Below are positions 1 to 13,300 of a stretch of DNA of 64,000 bases, one piece after another. The stretch is from assembly GCA_945859605.1 (NCBI GenBank), contig OX243816.1, forward strand, positions 30,956,074 to 31,020,073, written 5' to 3'. The notes under the pieces are model-generated. The model saw only the letters and a program-made list of their open reading frames with translations, ran no database searches and had not been told where the DNA came from. Position 1 is the first letter of the stretch. Every line of letters begins with the position of its first letter. A program made the position numbers and the translations under genes. Source of the stretch: Lumbricus rubellus (Eukaryota > Annelida > Clitellata > Crassiclitellata > Lumbricidae).

Positions 1-235
1 ACAGAAACAGAAACAGAGGCAGAGGCAGAGACAGAGACAGAGACATACAGACACAGAGAGAGAATGAAAGACAGAGATAGAAACAGAAATAGACAGACAG
101 AGACAGACAGAGAGTCAGAGAGAGAGACACACAGAGAGAGAGACAGAAAGACAGAGACAGAGAGATACAGACAGATAGACAGACAGACAGAGATACAGAC
201 AGACAGAGACAGAGACAGAGAAAGAGGAAGAAAGA
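1..235. repeat. (ACAG)n / (ACAGAG)n purine-rich microsatellite
   Basis: Nearly continuous CAGA-type repeat. The open frame it creates codes for Arg/Asp/Thr-rich sequence with no gene signal. Confidence 0.9.
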
Positions 236-1439
236 TTTATAATTTTCTACCGTCGACTTGCTTTAGTTTATTAACGAAGAAAAGGAGCGCCAAGAAATCT
301 CTCACAGAATCATAAGCGTAGGGGAAATTTCAGTAGTGGGGAGGGTGGAGGTGTTTAAGCTTTGACACTTCCCCCCCCCCAAAAAAACTGTTAGGGGCCC
401 CAGGCTGGGTAGTTATATATGCGTAGTTCACGATTTACGCCTTTTAAAGTATAATTTTTGCTGACATTTAACTACAATCATAAATATCGCAAGATTGTTG
501 TGTCTCTTTTGCTCCATGGGTAGGGACAGTGGAAAATTTTCTTGTCATGTAAACTTTGAATTCCGTGATCTTTGGCTTTGATTATATGGCTTCAAAGATT
601 TCCTGTTGCTGTCCATTTTTCATCACTTGGACAAAGCAGCCGTCCGGTGAAGCTCTACCTATCTCTGCAAGAGTGCAAGACCAAGAATCGTAGCCTAGTT
701 TAAATGTGAAGGATAAGCCAGAGCAAACATCGTGAAGAAAGGTTTCTAGTCGAGCTCGCATAAATCTTGTGGATTGTTTCTAAGGAAGTGAGTAGTGGAT
801 CGATGTAATAATTATTATATCCCGTCACCTGCGCCTTTAATTGTTGAATGCAGTAGGCCTATAGTACATGTATACGCGGTTTCGTTATCGACACAATTCG
901 TGCACCCGGTGCGAGTTTAGCTTTGCCAATCGATTGCACCGGATGCGGTTTGCACCAGCTGCGGCAGTTTTTGCCTGCAGCTGTCCAACCAAACGACCGA
1001 CCATACCATGTACATGTAGGTCTCTTCGATCGGCCACTACATGTGCTAGACATCTCGTCTAAGACACTCGGACCAGCGTTTCATCGGTTCGGATAAATCA
1101 CCGTCTTAACTCATTGCGTCTTTTATGGATGACCTGAGTACTAGTGAGTAGTGAACGCTTTACAATCGCCCAACATATTGACGTCATCGTTTCTTCTGCC
1201 GTGCTAAAGGTAATAATATTTCGTATCATAACAGTACTAAGCTTGAACTGTAAAGTTAAACATGACATTGTATGCATTCAAGACCCTCTGAATGACTCAC
1301 ATACTTACATGTATAATGTATGCGTTCAAAAGCGGGGGACAACCACTGAGAGCTCATCTCTGAAAGCACTAGGCCTACTTTCAACGAGTAGGCCTATTCT
1401 TTGATTCTAATTATTTCGAATGCATCAATGACAATTAAT
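236..1439. other. Intergenic stretch, no gene recognised
   Basis: AT-rich DNA with short overlapping ORFs on both strands at 859-1062 that share no known motif. It contains TAGGCCTA octamers. Nothing else supported. Confidence 0.6.
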
Positions 1440-2670
1440 ATTGTAACCACATCTGCGTCGTGTCGTTTTTGTTTGAAGACCATCGTAACCATGGCTACGT
1501 GTATCCTTCTGTTCTCTGTTCTGTCGACTGGCAATCATAACCACGAATTATACTGCTTCAATGACAATCGTAACAATGCCAACGCGTTTGTCTTTCGTTG
1601 AATACAATCGTCAGCATAATATTGGCATTGTTCTGTTTGAGTGGTAATCACAACAATGTATCTATACGTATCTTTCTGTTTAAAATTAATTTTAATGAAC
1701 AATGATTCGCTTGTTTGAGCCGCAACCAACTCAACGTTTTATCTTTCTTTTGTGACAATCGTAACCACGATAACGTATTGAAAGATAATCACAACCATAT
1801 ATATATATATTATATATATATATGCGTGTTATAGTTTGGGAGACAGACGTATCCATGCATATCTTATGTATACGCATTGGGTTTGTTTTGAAGATAATCG
1901 TAACCATAGCTACATTATAATTTGTTTGAATTTTTTTGTATGTATACTATAGGCATATACGTAGACTATATCGTATAAGCCCATTCTTCTGTTTTAAGAC
2001 AATCGCAACTACATGTATATCCACTCATTCTTCTGTTTACATGACTATTATTGCATTTGCATCTTCGCAAACTAGCCTATTTACAAGGTCTCTGCATCGT
2101 TGAAGATAGTAGTTACTACTCGTAAAATATACGTCTAAGTCCTTGTTTTAAAGACATTCGTAACTGTCTAGTTGCGAATTATTCGGTTTGACTACCGCAT
2201 AATATTATTATTACGAATAGACATTACTTAATTATTAATAATTAATGCCTATTCTTCTGCCATAAAGCAGCATTTAACCATATCTACCTATTCTTCTTGC
2301 TTGAAGACAATCGTATACGATATCCATTTAGGAGTATTCTTCTGCTCAAATCACCAATTTTTACCACAGTAACCAACTCTACTTATTCTCTTTGTTTGAG
2401 GACAATCGCTACCCTATAGTTGTGTGTTGTATAGTACAGCGTCTTGTTCAGTTCTCTGTTCTTGCTTGAATGATAATCGAAAGATATCTACATAGTTCTC
2501 AGTTTAAGAACAATTGTATCCATAACTACATGTATTCTCTTTGTTTGAATGGCAATCGCAACAATGCCCACGCAATCATTTCTTAAGGACATTGACATTC
2601 TAAATCTAAACCACCATTATACGCATTATAGCCTACTGTTCTTTATGATAATCGTAGCCACATAAATTAT
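1440..2670. repeat. Degenerate tandem array around GACAATCGTAACC
   Basis: Motifs CTTCTGTTTGAAGACAATCG and TAACCA recur every 50-110 bp across about 1.2 kb in one orientation. No ORF. This is probably an old minisatellite. Confidence 0.6.
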
Positions 2671-3015
2671 TATCTACATAATTATTTTTTATTTGAACAG
2701 AATCTTTGTCATATTCCTCAGTCTGAAGGTCATGTATAAATGGCACGAAATAACCAAACAACATAATTATTGCTGACTTGACTTGATGTGAGTCAATTGT
2801 AGCTATGGCACGTGTAGTGTAGACTGGTCTCACTGACTCATGTTTTTCTGTCGAGCTGATAATAATTTCGGAGATTTACAGCCAAAATGCGTTTGATGCA
2901 TGCAAAATGCATGCAAGGCTGTAGTCGTATAAGTCGTTGGCAGATGTCATCATGTCAAGACTCAGGACACACCTGCTAAGACTGTTGGATTCGCCCAAAC
3001 GAATACAGTTTGACA

Positions 3016-3187
<172 letters not shown>

Positions 3188-3424
3188 TTCAATGAATGAT
3201 TTAGATATATGAGTCAAGTGCCAGATGCCAGATGGTCGTCTGCAGGTATACGCGTGCTCGACTGTCAACTGAGAACGTAGAGGGAGCGAGGGGTAGATCA
3301 GTTTATGGATTTCTGCTTCAATGACTAATCATCCTCAAAATGACGAGTAAACTGAGAAAAATATGGAGTCTCTATATATATAATACTAGCTGTACCCAGC
3401 CACGCGTTGCTGTGGCAGAAAAGA

Positions 3425-3455
3425 CTCCCCCTCCCCCTCCCCCTCCCCCTCCCCC

Positions 3456-3500
<45 letters not shown>

Positions 3501-3612
3501 CCCCCCCCCTCCCCCCCCCCCTCCCCCTCCCCCTCCCCCTCCCCCTCCCCCTCCCCCTCCCCCTCCCCCTCCCCATCCCCCTCCCCTCTCCCTCCCCTCC
3601 CCCTCCCCCTCC
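3425..3612. repeat. C-rich (CCCCCT)n tract
   Basis: About 190 bp of almost pure pyrimidine with C runs over 35 bp. It could form G-quadruplexes on the minus strand. Confidence 0.95.
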
Positions 3613-3989
3613 TTTACTGACAGCGGATATAGCCCAAGAATTTTAGGCCGCTTTCGTAATTTTAGGCCGCTTTCGTAATATTGCACTCGCTTATGACGTC
3701 ACGGGACGCAACCTCATTGATGTATCGTCACTGTGTTTTACGGGTGAAGACAATTCTGAAATTTTGCAAGCGCGTGGTTTGGTTGAAGTTGCAAATGGCG
3801 GACGAACGGATTGCAAAGTTCACTTTTTGTGGAAAAGGTTGCGTTTTTTCGGGAAAAAAGCATAATTTATCACTGTTCTATTGGAATGGAAGGTGTTGTA
3901 AAAGTTTCAAAACAATCGGTGGGTCACTTTCGGCGTGATCATGTTCCGAACTATTGGAAAGTTTCATTTTTATTCATATAGATTAAAAC

Positions 3990-4190
3990 CAGCACGCATG
4001 GTTGCCTCTTCCTCAAGCCGCCGCGTATGGGCCTTGAACAAGTCCTTCGCTCGCAGTTGCTCGGGCGCTTCGGCATGAAACTCCGATGCAGTGTCCGTGC
4101 TGTAGTCGGGAGCGCCTCTGAGTAGCGAGCTTGAAGGGGCGCTGTTGGAATTGAGAAATAAATATTTAAAAAATATATAAAATAATAGTC
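3990..4190 (+). mobile_element. SINE family A, 5'-truncated copy
   Basis: Matches the body and tail of the 43088 copy (GGGCCTTGAACAAGTCC, CAGTGTCCGTGCTGTAGTCG, GAGCTTGAAGGGGCGCT) but lacks the tRNA-like head. An A/T-rich tail follows. Confidence 0.7.
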
Positions 4191-4605
4191 ATTGAAAGTA
4201 ATTTATTTCAATTCATATTTAAACTGTAAACTTATCGTGATCAATTATTATTTTTCTTTCCACCTTCAGAGGCCGTGTTGAGTCGGAAGAGACCTGGAAC
4301 AACACTCCACTACAGATGAACTGGATGAAGAAAGTGGATGAGAAGAGAAGCAGCAGACTGATCTGCCTCAGGGATTTATCATGCAGTAGGTCATCCATGC
4401 ACGTGTCTTTATCCAGCCAAACTATATCCGCTCGCTCATCCGTTCATCAATACGTCCGTCAATCCGTCTGTCCAGCCGTTTGTGCTCATTTTGTTCATTT
4501 TCATGTAATAGCCTATATTGAATTATTTATCTCTGTGCCAGAAATACATGAGACCATGTCACAGACAGAACTCGGATGGTGTGCTAAAGCGAATGAGGGA
4601 TGACA

Positions 4606-5041
4606 GATAAATGGATAGATAGATGGATGGATGGATTGCTGGATTGCTGGATAGATGGATGGATAAATTGATGAATGGATAGATAGATAGATGGATGGAT
4701 GGATGGATGGATGGATGGATGGATGGATGGATGGATGGATGGATGGATGGATGGATGGATGGATGGATGGATGGATAAATAGATGAATGGATAGATAGAT
4801 AGATGGATGGATGGATGGATGGATGGATGGATGGATGGATGGATGGATGGATGGATAGATGGATGGATAAATAGATGAATGGATAGATAGATGGATGGAT
4901 GGATGGATGGATGGATGGATGGATGGATTGCTGGATAGATGGATGGATAAATAGATGAATGGATGGATAAATAGATGAATGGATAGATAGATAGATGGAT
5001 GAATGGATGGATGGATGGATGGATGGATGGATGGATGGATA
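4606..5041. repeat. (GGAT)n microsatellite with higher-order pattern
   Basis: Tetranucleotide array, interrupted at intervals by TAAATAGATGAATGGATAGA blocks that repeat several times. It gives long Ser-Ile-His frames with no coding meaning. Confidence 0.95.
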
Positions 5042-5379
5042 AACGCACTTGAAAGTATTATAGGCGTTGCACGTGCAGTAGATTTGTCTTTGCAGCCACC
5101 TAGCGGCAGGAGCCGACTGCATATCCGTCGTTGAGAAGACTGTATAGTGTATACGTGTCTTTTAAGGTGTAAATCATCTTTATATGTCGCTTTAACGACA
5201 TCAGCCTGCGCGTTTTTACAACTGTTTTGATATATATGTAATGCACCACCTGGGTCGGTGAAATAGGGTCAACCAATGATGCATGAGGAGGAGCCTCATC
5301 CCAGGTGGTGAACGTTTCTCGTGGTGGTGATAGTGGTGATGTATATGGTGGTAGAGGTGATGGCGGTGATATTGTGGTG

Positions 5380-5460
5380 GTGGTGATGGTGATGGTGGTG
5401 GTGGTGGTGGTGGTGGTGGTGGTGGTGGTGGTGGTGGTGGTGGAGGTGGTGATAGTGTTG
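5380..5460. repeat. (GGT)n microsatellite
   Basis: Trinucleotide run flanked by related GGTGAT units. Confidence 0.9.
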
Positions 5461-5699
5461 GTGGTTGTGGTTGTAGTATTTACCCTGACTTGTAAATACA
5501 GTAATCCTTCCGTAGAATGGAATAAATGCAACATATTAAAAATGTGATTAAGACATTCCATAGAATCTGTTTAATACTCATTTACTGAATAGATCATTTT
5601 AGTTAGCTATCATTTATTTACAATTTTGATCGTGACACATTAAATAGACGTATCATCGTTATCGTTGTCAACATATACCAGCAATATCACCATGACCAT

Positions 5700-6026
5700 C
5701 AAGGCCGTAGACAGGGGGTGTTTTGGGTGTTTGAACACCCCCCGAAATGGAAAATGCAGAAAAAAATCTATTGCATTTTTAGTTCTTGATGCAAAAAAGC
5801 ATGGAAAAAGCCATAAAACACCCCCCGAAACAAAATAAAAGATTAAATTTCGATCTGAAAATCTGAAAAATCGAAGTTAACGACTATAAAAAAGGTCGTC
5901 AGAAATTTTGACGGCGAAAATGGAAAATATTTCCAAAATTTTTGAACCGGAGGATTAAGAAAAAGGTCGTCAGAAAATTTCGTCGATAAAAACACCCCCC
6001 GAAATAAAATCCTGGCTACGGCCTTG
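5700..6026. mobile_element. hAT-type MITE, 327 bp (CAAGGCCGTAG ends)
   Basis: Begins CAAGGCCGTAGACAGG and ends CCTGGCTACGGCCTTG, with a perfect 8-bp duplication ATGACCAT at 5692-5699 and 6027-6034. The arms continue with complementary AACACCCCCCGAAA-type blocks. Confidence 0.88.
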
Positions 6027-6034
6027 ATGACCAT

Positions 6035-7300
6035 CGTGGTCATGGTGTTAACGTTGGTCATGATAATCATCATCGTCATCATCATCGTCAATTGACATTC
6101 ATTTTGTTTAATGTTGTTGACCAGTTATCGTTGTTTTTACGAGTCAGACTGTAGGCCTATACGCTGCTAGATTTATGCTCTCTAGTCATTTGCATGGATT
6201 AGGGGAGACCAACCAACCCCGGTTTCCCCTACCTATTTTATTGCTGCGGCTGAAGAATTTGCTGATTTAATTGTCTCAAATAAGGAATGTGTGAAGACGA
6301 TGTCTGACTAACACGAGTTGAAGCGACAAATGCGGTCGACTACAAAATGTAGACCTGCGTTCGGACCTGCATATCACCGTACATACTTAATTATGTATAT
6401 CATACTATGCAGACCTATGCATTACGCATAATATACATATTGTATATAATATTATATTATATACCGTACATTTATAATTGTATACTATGTATAATCAGAA
6501 GCGCACAAGGATGCGCGAGACAGTATATAGATCTACATGAATCAAACCCTTGGTCATGTATGCATGTGCACAATGCATATAAGATGTAATATGTTTATAG
6601 GCCTGTACAAAGTATACACACATATATATATATTATTATATATATCATTCTATAATTCTATATAGGCCTATACATTGGTATGTGACGTGCAACAAGCACA
6701 TCTGTTGCACGGTAGGCCTACATATAAATGTTTGATATAATATATAGAAATAAAACTGGTCACAGTAGCATCCGGTTGCAGAGGATAATTCCTATTAACT
6801 TTATCAATCGTCATCTGTTTTCGACGTCAATGCAAAAAAAGCGATGAGTGTGCGGCACGGATGGTGGCCGTCGTCTGATGCGAACAGCCTGCCGCCGCTC
6901 CACCCTCCGTCCTCCCACCCTCCACCCTCCGCACATGGTCCACCACCGTCAAAGGACGCAATTCATCGATTGCTCGTTGGGGTTTTTTTCCATATCACCC
7001 TCACAAGTTGTCAGGTTTATTTAAATAAAATTCTACAAAAAATTTCATTAAAATTGGGTAAAATTTAGAGGTCACCCTCACCGAGCAATAGTGAGTGAAT
7101 GGGGTTGGTGAAGCAATGACTCAGTTATCGCGTCCGCCAGCGTTTCTCACTATGGCCGTGCATTTTGTGGAGCTGAATTACGGAGTTGGCGATCTTGACC
7201 GTTAGTCGTGTATGCACCCTGGTCTATATTACTCTGCAGTGGGGATGAGGCGTTTCTTTGATCTACGCTGAAGCATCTTAGCCGCCGCCGCCGCCGCCAC
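6035..7300. other. Intergenic stretch, no gene recognised
   Basis: AT-rich, several TAGGCCTA octamers and TATATA runs. No ORF with recognisable similarity. Confidence 0.55.
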
Positions 7301-7357
7301 CACCATTGAAGGCGCTATGTGCCACAGCATCAGCAACAGCAGCAGCAGCATCAGCAA

Positions 7358-7373
<16 letters not shown>

Positions 7374-7389
<16 letters not shown>

Positions 7390-7423
7390 TCAGTAACAGC
7401 AGCATCAGCAGCAGCAACAGCAA

Positions 7424-7458
<35 letters not shown>

Positions 7459-7609
7459 GCATCGCTCGCAGGTCACAGGTGGTGTGGACTGATTATCGGA
7501 GCGACACAAAAGGATAGGCGATCTTGTGGCAACCTGTGTCCAGCGGATTGTGTCGACGCAGCAGCAGCAGCAGCATCAGTAACAGCAGCATCAGCAGCAG
7601 CAACAGCAA

Positions 7610-7644
<35 letters not shown>

Positions 7645-7745
7645 GCATCGCTCGCAGGTCACAGGTGGTGTGGACTGATTATCGGAGCGACACAAAAGGA
7701 TAGGCGATCTTGTGGCAACCTGTGTCCAGCGGATTGTGTCGACGC
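7374..7745. repeat. Perfect 186-bp tandem duplication containing (CAG)n
   Basis: Two adjacent copies, 7374-7559 and 7560-7745, each a CAG/CAA/CAT run followed by the same unique block (CTCGCAGGTCACAGGTGGTG to GTGTCGACGC). 186 is divisible by three, so an open frame continues through both. No recognisable protein is encoded. Confidence 0.88.
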
Positions 7746-8098
7746 CACTTGCCCCTCTCCTTCTGTCTTGCCTCCGCCATCGACCACATCCCTTGGGAAG
7801 CTGTCATCTGCTGCTGCAGACCCTTCGTCACCATCGTCGTCATGCATCGTCCTCTCAACCACTGGCTTCCTTCTCAGTCTTCCTTCTCAGTTCGTTATGC
7901 TAAGCGACAAAGCCAGCTGCGCCTAAGACAATTTATCGGTAATTCGAGACAGAATTATAATATGCTTTCTTCTTCTTGCTGCTGCCACAGTCGCGAGAAG
8001 GGAACGAAGGAGGACATGATTGATGAAGCCTATGCTTGTCACTCCGTCTCTCAGTCTCTGTCTGTTTCTATCCTTCTGTCCACTTAGTTATGTTCGTC

Positions 8099-8179
<81 letters not shown>

Positions 8180-8180
8180 G
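8099..8180. repeat. (TGTC)n microsatellite
   Basis: About 20 uninterrupted TGTC units. Confidence 0.95.
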
Positions 8181-8444
8181 ACACTTCGTATGGCACCCGT
8201 TTTGTAACAAAAAATACAATAATTTTTCTTGTACTCTTTACTATTAATTCATTTATTTATGCATTCAATATCCTTCCTCCTCCATTTTAGTTTATTCCAT
8301 CAAACTTCTCATAGCCAATTACTGTTTTAGTATTTCTTCTTTCCTCATCCTCGTCTCTGTCTTTCTTTCCATTACTTCTTACATCCTACTTTCATTGTGT
8401 CTCTTCTATAGTCTCTTTCAACCGTGTCTGATTCTAGATCCCAC

Positions 8445-8604
8445 TTACTTACTTGCTTACTTACTTAAGTTACTGACTTACTTGCTTACTTACTCACTTA
8501 CTTACTTACTTACATACTTGCTTGCTTACTTACTCACTTGCTTGCTTACTTACTTACTTGCTTGCTTACTTATTTACTTGCTTGCTTACTTACTTACTTG
8601 CTTG

Positions 8605-8665
<61 letters not shown>

Positions 8666-8666
8666 C
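8445..8666. repeat. (TTAC)n microsatellite with TTGC variants
   Basis: Tetranucleotide array. TTGC interruptions recur at regular spacing in the middle. Confidence 0.95.
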
Positions 8667-9321
8667 TGAGTTACCTGGATGGCTCTCTACTCTATCGATC
8701 CTTATAATAATAATATTTTACTCAATGCATGGCTTGCGACAATTTTTTATGTTGCCTTAGGCTTAAAGGTTTAAACAAAATATTTATCGTTTGTATATGT
8801 CCGACTTCCTCTGCTTGTCTGTTTGCGTATGCCTGTCTACCTGCTTGCCTGCCTCATTATCTTCTTTCTCTTTCTCCCTTCCTCCTTCTTCCTCTTCTCT
8901 TCATTCGTCTTTCTTTCCTTCGATTGCTACTTACCCACTACTTATTACTTATTCTATTCCTGCTTCATTCAAAGTTGCTTGCTTCTTTCTAAAGATATTT
9001 TTCTCTAGCACTGTGTTATTATGTCTGCGGCGGCTGAAGAGATTAATGCCACAAAATACGGACAAAAATACATCGCTATTAATAAGTAAACACGCGTATG
9101 ATACACTTGCAAAGGATCTTATATATATATATATATATATATGACATTGTGTATTAATATATATATGTAAGTATACACTTGCAAAGGATCTCCCGTTAAC
9201 TCTGCTCGCATTTCTCTATATTAGACCGACTTCCTGTATTTTCTGTCCATCATCAGGGAGGAGGAATTGCAGCTTATCGTCGTCACCATCATCGTCTGTT
9301 GATGGAAATGAAGATGCCAAG

Positions 9322-9511
9322 ATGAAGACGACCATCCATCCTCCTCCTCCTCCTTCTTCTACTCTGCAGCAGCAGCAGCAGCTTCATCAGCTGACAGCAT
9401 CTTCATCCTACTCGTCGTCGTCATCTTCAACACCTGCCAGCTGCACACCTGTTGCTGCTGCTGATCTACGTCGCCTGCTGTCACCTGCAGGTGTCGCCAG
9501 TGCTGTGAAAG
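9322..9511 (+). CDS. Nervy/ETO exon 1 (putative N-terminal coding exon)
   Basis: Encodes a low-complexity segment rich in Pro, Gln and Ser that begins [11 protein letters not shown]. It resembles the Pro/Ser/Thr-rich N-termini of ETO proteins only in composition. The frame is open further upstream (to about 9241), so an earlier start or an acceptor near 9272 is possible. Donor GTCAGA after 9511 leaves phase 1, which matches exon 2. A donor after 9490 would also be in phase. Confidence 0.4.
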
Positions 9512-9835
9512 GTCAGAGAGGGGATCGGATAAACAAGTCAGGCAGAATGATCGGCAGATGCTTATAAAACCGGCTGCTGCTTTTATGGCCTCCTTCTAAT
9601 AGGGGATGCTTTTGCCTGTGCTGCTGCAGATGGGAATTGATGGGGATTGAATGGGTGGGGTGGTAGCAAGGAGGAGAGATGGTTTGGGGTCCATAATTTT
9701 ATCACGAACGACTTTTCTCTGAAGTGATGATGAATCATAGGATGAGATCTAGTCCATCCATCCGTCTGGTGCACAGTCAAACATCTGAACCACGATCTCT
9801 AGTTGACATTATTCTATAGGTTTGTGCATGTATAA

Positions 9836-9879
<44 letters not shown>

Positions 9880-10273
9880 ATAATAATAATAATAATAATG
9901 ATAATAATAATAATGATAATAATAATAATAATATGATGATGACGATGATGATAATGATGATGATAATGATGATAATGATAATGATGACCATGACAACGAC
10001 GACGACGTGACGATGACGACGACAATGTCGATAACGATGACGATGATGATGATGATGATGATGACGGTGATGAAGATGATAATGCATCATAATATCCTCT
10101 TAGGTCCGGACGGTTATAGAGGCCGCAGCGCTGTCGTCAGCAGCCACGATCTCTTCTCCAACCGTCCGCCTCCCTCTCCCTCTAAGACAACACCAGACGA
10201 CACCACCAGCCACCGCCGTCTCTCCTCCAGCTCTCCATCAAACTCATCTCCTTCCCACCACCACCATCACCGA

Positions 10274-10311
<38 letters not shown>

Positions 10312-13300
10312 GCAGCAACAGCAGCAACAGCAACAACAGCAGCAGCAACAGCAACAACAGCAGCTTGGCAAACTGAAGCGCTTTCTGGCGACCCTTGAAA
10401 GACTCGGTGCAGACATTTCACCCGTCATAGGTCACGAGGTCAACTACCTTGTTCGCGCGCTCATCGTAAGAACAGTATTGCTTCTTTGTCTCACAGTGAT
10501 TACAGTTGCATCAATGTAATTAATTGCATCAATGTATAATTAGTTGCATCAATGTAATTAATTGCATCAATGCAATTAATTGCATCATTGTAATCAATTG
10601 CATCAATGCAATTAATTGCATCAATGTAATTAATCGCATAAATGTAATTAATTGCATCAATGTAAATAATTGCATCAATGTAATTAATTGCATCAATGTA
10701 ATTAATTGCATCAATGTATAATTAATTGCATCAATGTAATTAATTGCATCAATGCAACTAATTGCATCATTGTAATCAATTGCATCAATGCAATTAATTG
10801 CATCAATGTAATTAATTGCATAGATGTAATTAATTGCATCAATGTAAATAATTGCATCATTGTAATTAATTGCATCAATGTAATTAATTGCATCAATGTA
10901 ATTAATTGCATCAATGTAATTAATTGCATCAATGTAATTAATTGCATCAATGTAATTAATTGCATCAACGCAATTAATTGCATCAATGTAATCAATTGCA
11001 TCAATGTAATTAATTGCATCATTGTAATTAATTGCATCAATGTAATTAATTGCATCAATGTAATTAATTGCATCAGTGTAATTAATTGAATCAATGTAAT
11101 TATTTGCATCAATGTAATTAATTGCATCAATGTAATTAATTGCATCAGAGTAATAACTGGAAGTTGTGAGATGCGATGCAAGAAGCATTCGTGTGCTTAT
11201 AATTATGACATCATTGACATGATATGATGTCAGAAGGAAAAATCATTAAAAAGCGAAAGAAGATAAATAACTGGAAAAGTTTCTACTATAACAGGATCTC
11301 GTATAATACAATTAATACATGTAAAAAAATTATATCCAAACCAGTGGAGTTCTTCTGGCAGTGATATACACATGTAGGTCATTGTCATGGTAAGAGTAGG
11401 CTTTGACAGTCAGTCAATCAGTCAGTCAGTTTCGAAACGATCATTGTTAGAATACGGTTCTTGCCACTTTGTTGTTCAATTGATTGTTGTTATTGTTGTT
11501 GTTGTTGCTATTGTTATTATTGTTGTTGTTATTGTTATTATTGTTGTAGTTATTGTTGTTATTATTATTATTGTTGTTGTTGTTGTTGTAGGAGAATGTG
11601 ATAACTGTTGAGGATTTTCACGATCAACTGCACAAAACGACGAACTTTCCTCTGCGACCGTTCGTCATTCCCTTCCTCAAGGTTATTATTATTACTGTAA
11701 TCATTAATTCATATAGCGCCTATTTTATTTATAGGGACACTCCACAAAAACTCAATCAGCGTCCACTCATCATTATCTACCTACCTATCTACCTACTACC
11801 TACTTACCTACCTACCTACCTACCTACCTACCTACCTACCTACCTACCTGTGCCTACCTACCGACCTAACCTATTAGTCGACATACTTACATACGTACGT
11901 ACCTACGTACCTGCCTGTTTGTCTGACTGTCTGTCTGTCTGTCCGATAGACGATGGATGATAGACAGACACAGACAGACAGACAGGCAGGTAGGCAGACA
12001 GACAGACAAAAAGACATACCTATGATTTATCTTATTCTATGCTCAATCTAATATCCAGTCTCCTTCTATCCTATCATATTCTGCGATGCGTTGTCTTGCT
12101 TTGTCTCCTTTCATCTTTTGTTTTGTGTCCTATCTTATGCGACCGTACTTTGACTTTTGCTGATTCTAACTTTCCTTTCATGACCACTAATTAATTAACA
12201 CTGCATCATTCAAATCCGAATCTGATGTCCTCGTTGTCCTGTTTCCTGCTTCCTGCATGCAGTCCAATCTGCCGATACTTCAGCAGGAAGTGCGGTTCCG
12301 CTTGAACGAATTACCACCTCGCCTGTCTCCAAGTCCCATCCTCGACCACCAGAACCACCTGCAGCAGCATCAGCAGCAGCAGCAGCAGCTGTCAAGCACC
12401 GACGCTCACGTCTTGACCAGCGCTGACTTCGATATGATCGGGGCTGCAGTTCAGACGAAGTCACCGACCACATCACCTGACGACAAAGATGGAAACCGCA
12501 AGAGAGCAGCTCCTCGTGATTTCAATTGTAATAAGTGAGTCGACTAAGAAAGCATCATGCGATATATGTTAGGTTTGCCTAATTCTATACTAGTCTATTT
12601 ATCGGTTTCTTCCTTTGATCGTAATCATACTCGTAATCGTAATCTCCAAATTCTAAGAGCGCTACTATGCCCACTAATATTGATACCCATACAAAAATGT
12701 TTTTAGTATGTCTGTAGTTTTCGTTGAACGACACAATGTGTTAACAAGGACCATTAGCGTCGCCCTCCTCCTTTACTGGAACTGGCACTAGCACTCTGGC
12801 AGAGTGCAACCAGTGGTATAGTGGTGCTAAATGCCCGTGCAAAAATCGTTTAAAGTTTGCACGACAATCCTACCCTTCCCTCCGCGTGCTTCGTGCACAT
12901 TGGGCGATGCAAATCTAGCATCCTTCTCTGTCCTGAGCAGCTGCGGCAGCCTATGACAATCACAATGACAGTTTGATATCAGACGAGGATGATAATGATT
13001 ACGACTTTATTGGTTTTAGAGCGCCCGCGAACGGTGGTACTCAGACGAACAAAGACGCCTTCAGTCCAACCCCGAAACGTTTACGTAGCTCAAGTTCCAC
13101 CACCCATCAGAGCAACGGCCATTCGCTAGATGGCGTCAGCTGCAACACTCGTTTGGCAGATGGCGTGAGTAGCGGGGTCGACCATCTCGACTCATTACCT
13201 CACAAGGGGCATGCATCCAGTGGATTAGGTGGAATTCCTCCACTGGCGGACGCAAATACCTTTCGGTTGATTACGAAGTGTTTGGACAGGGAAGACCTTG

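Noticed and set aside
4559..5122. 187-codon minus-strand ORF of Ser-Ile-His-Pro repeats
   Set aside because: A frame of the (GGAT)n array, with no unique domain.
10529..11188. 219-codon minus-strand ORF and several others through the 18-bp minisatellite
   Set aside because: The repeat length is a multiple of three with no stop, so open frames are expected. It lies within an intron whose flanking exons splice in phase.
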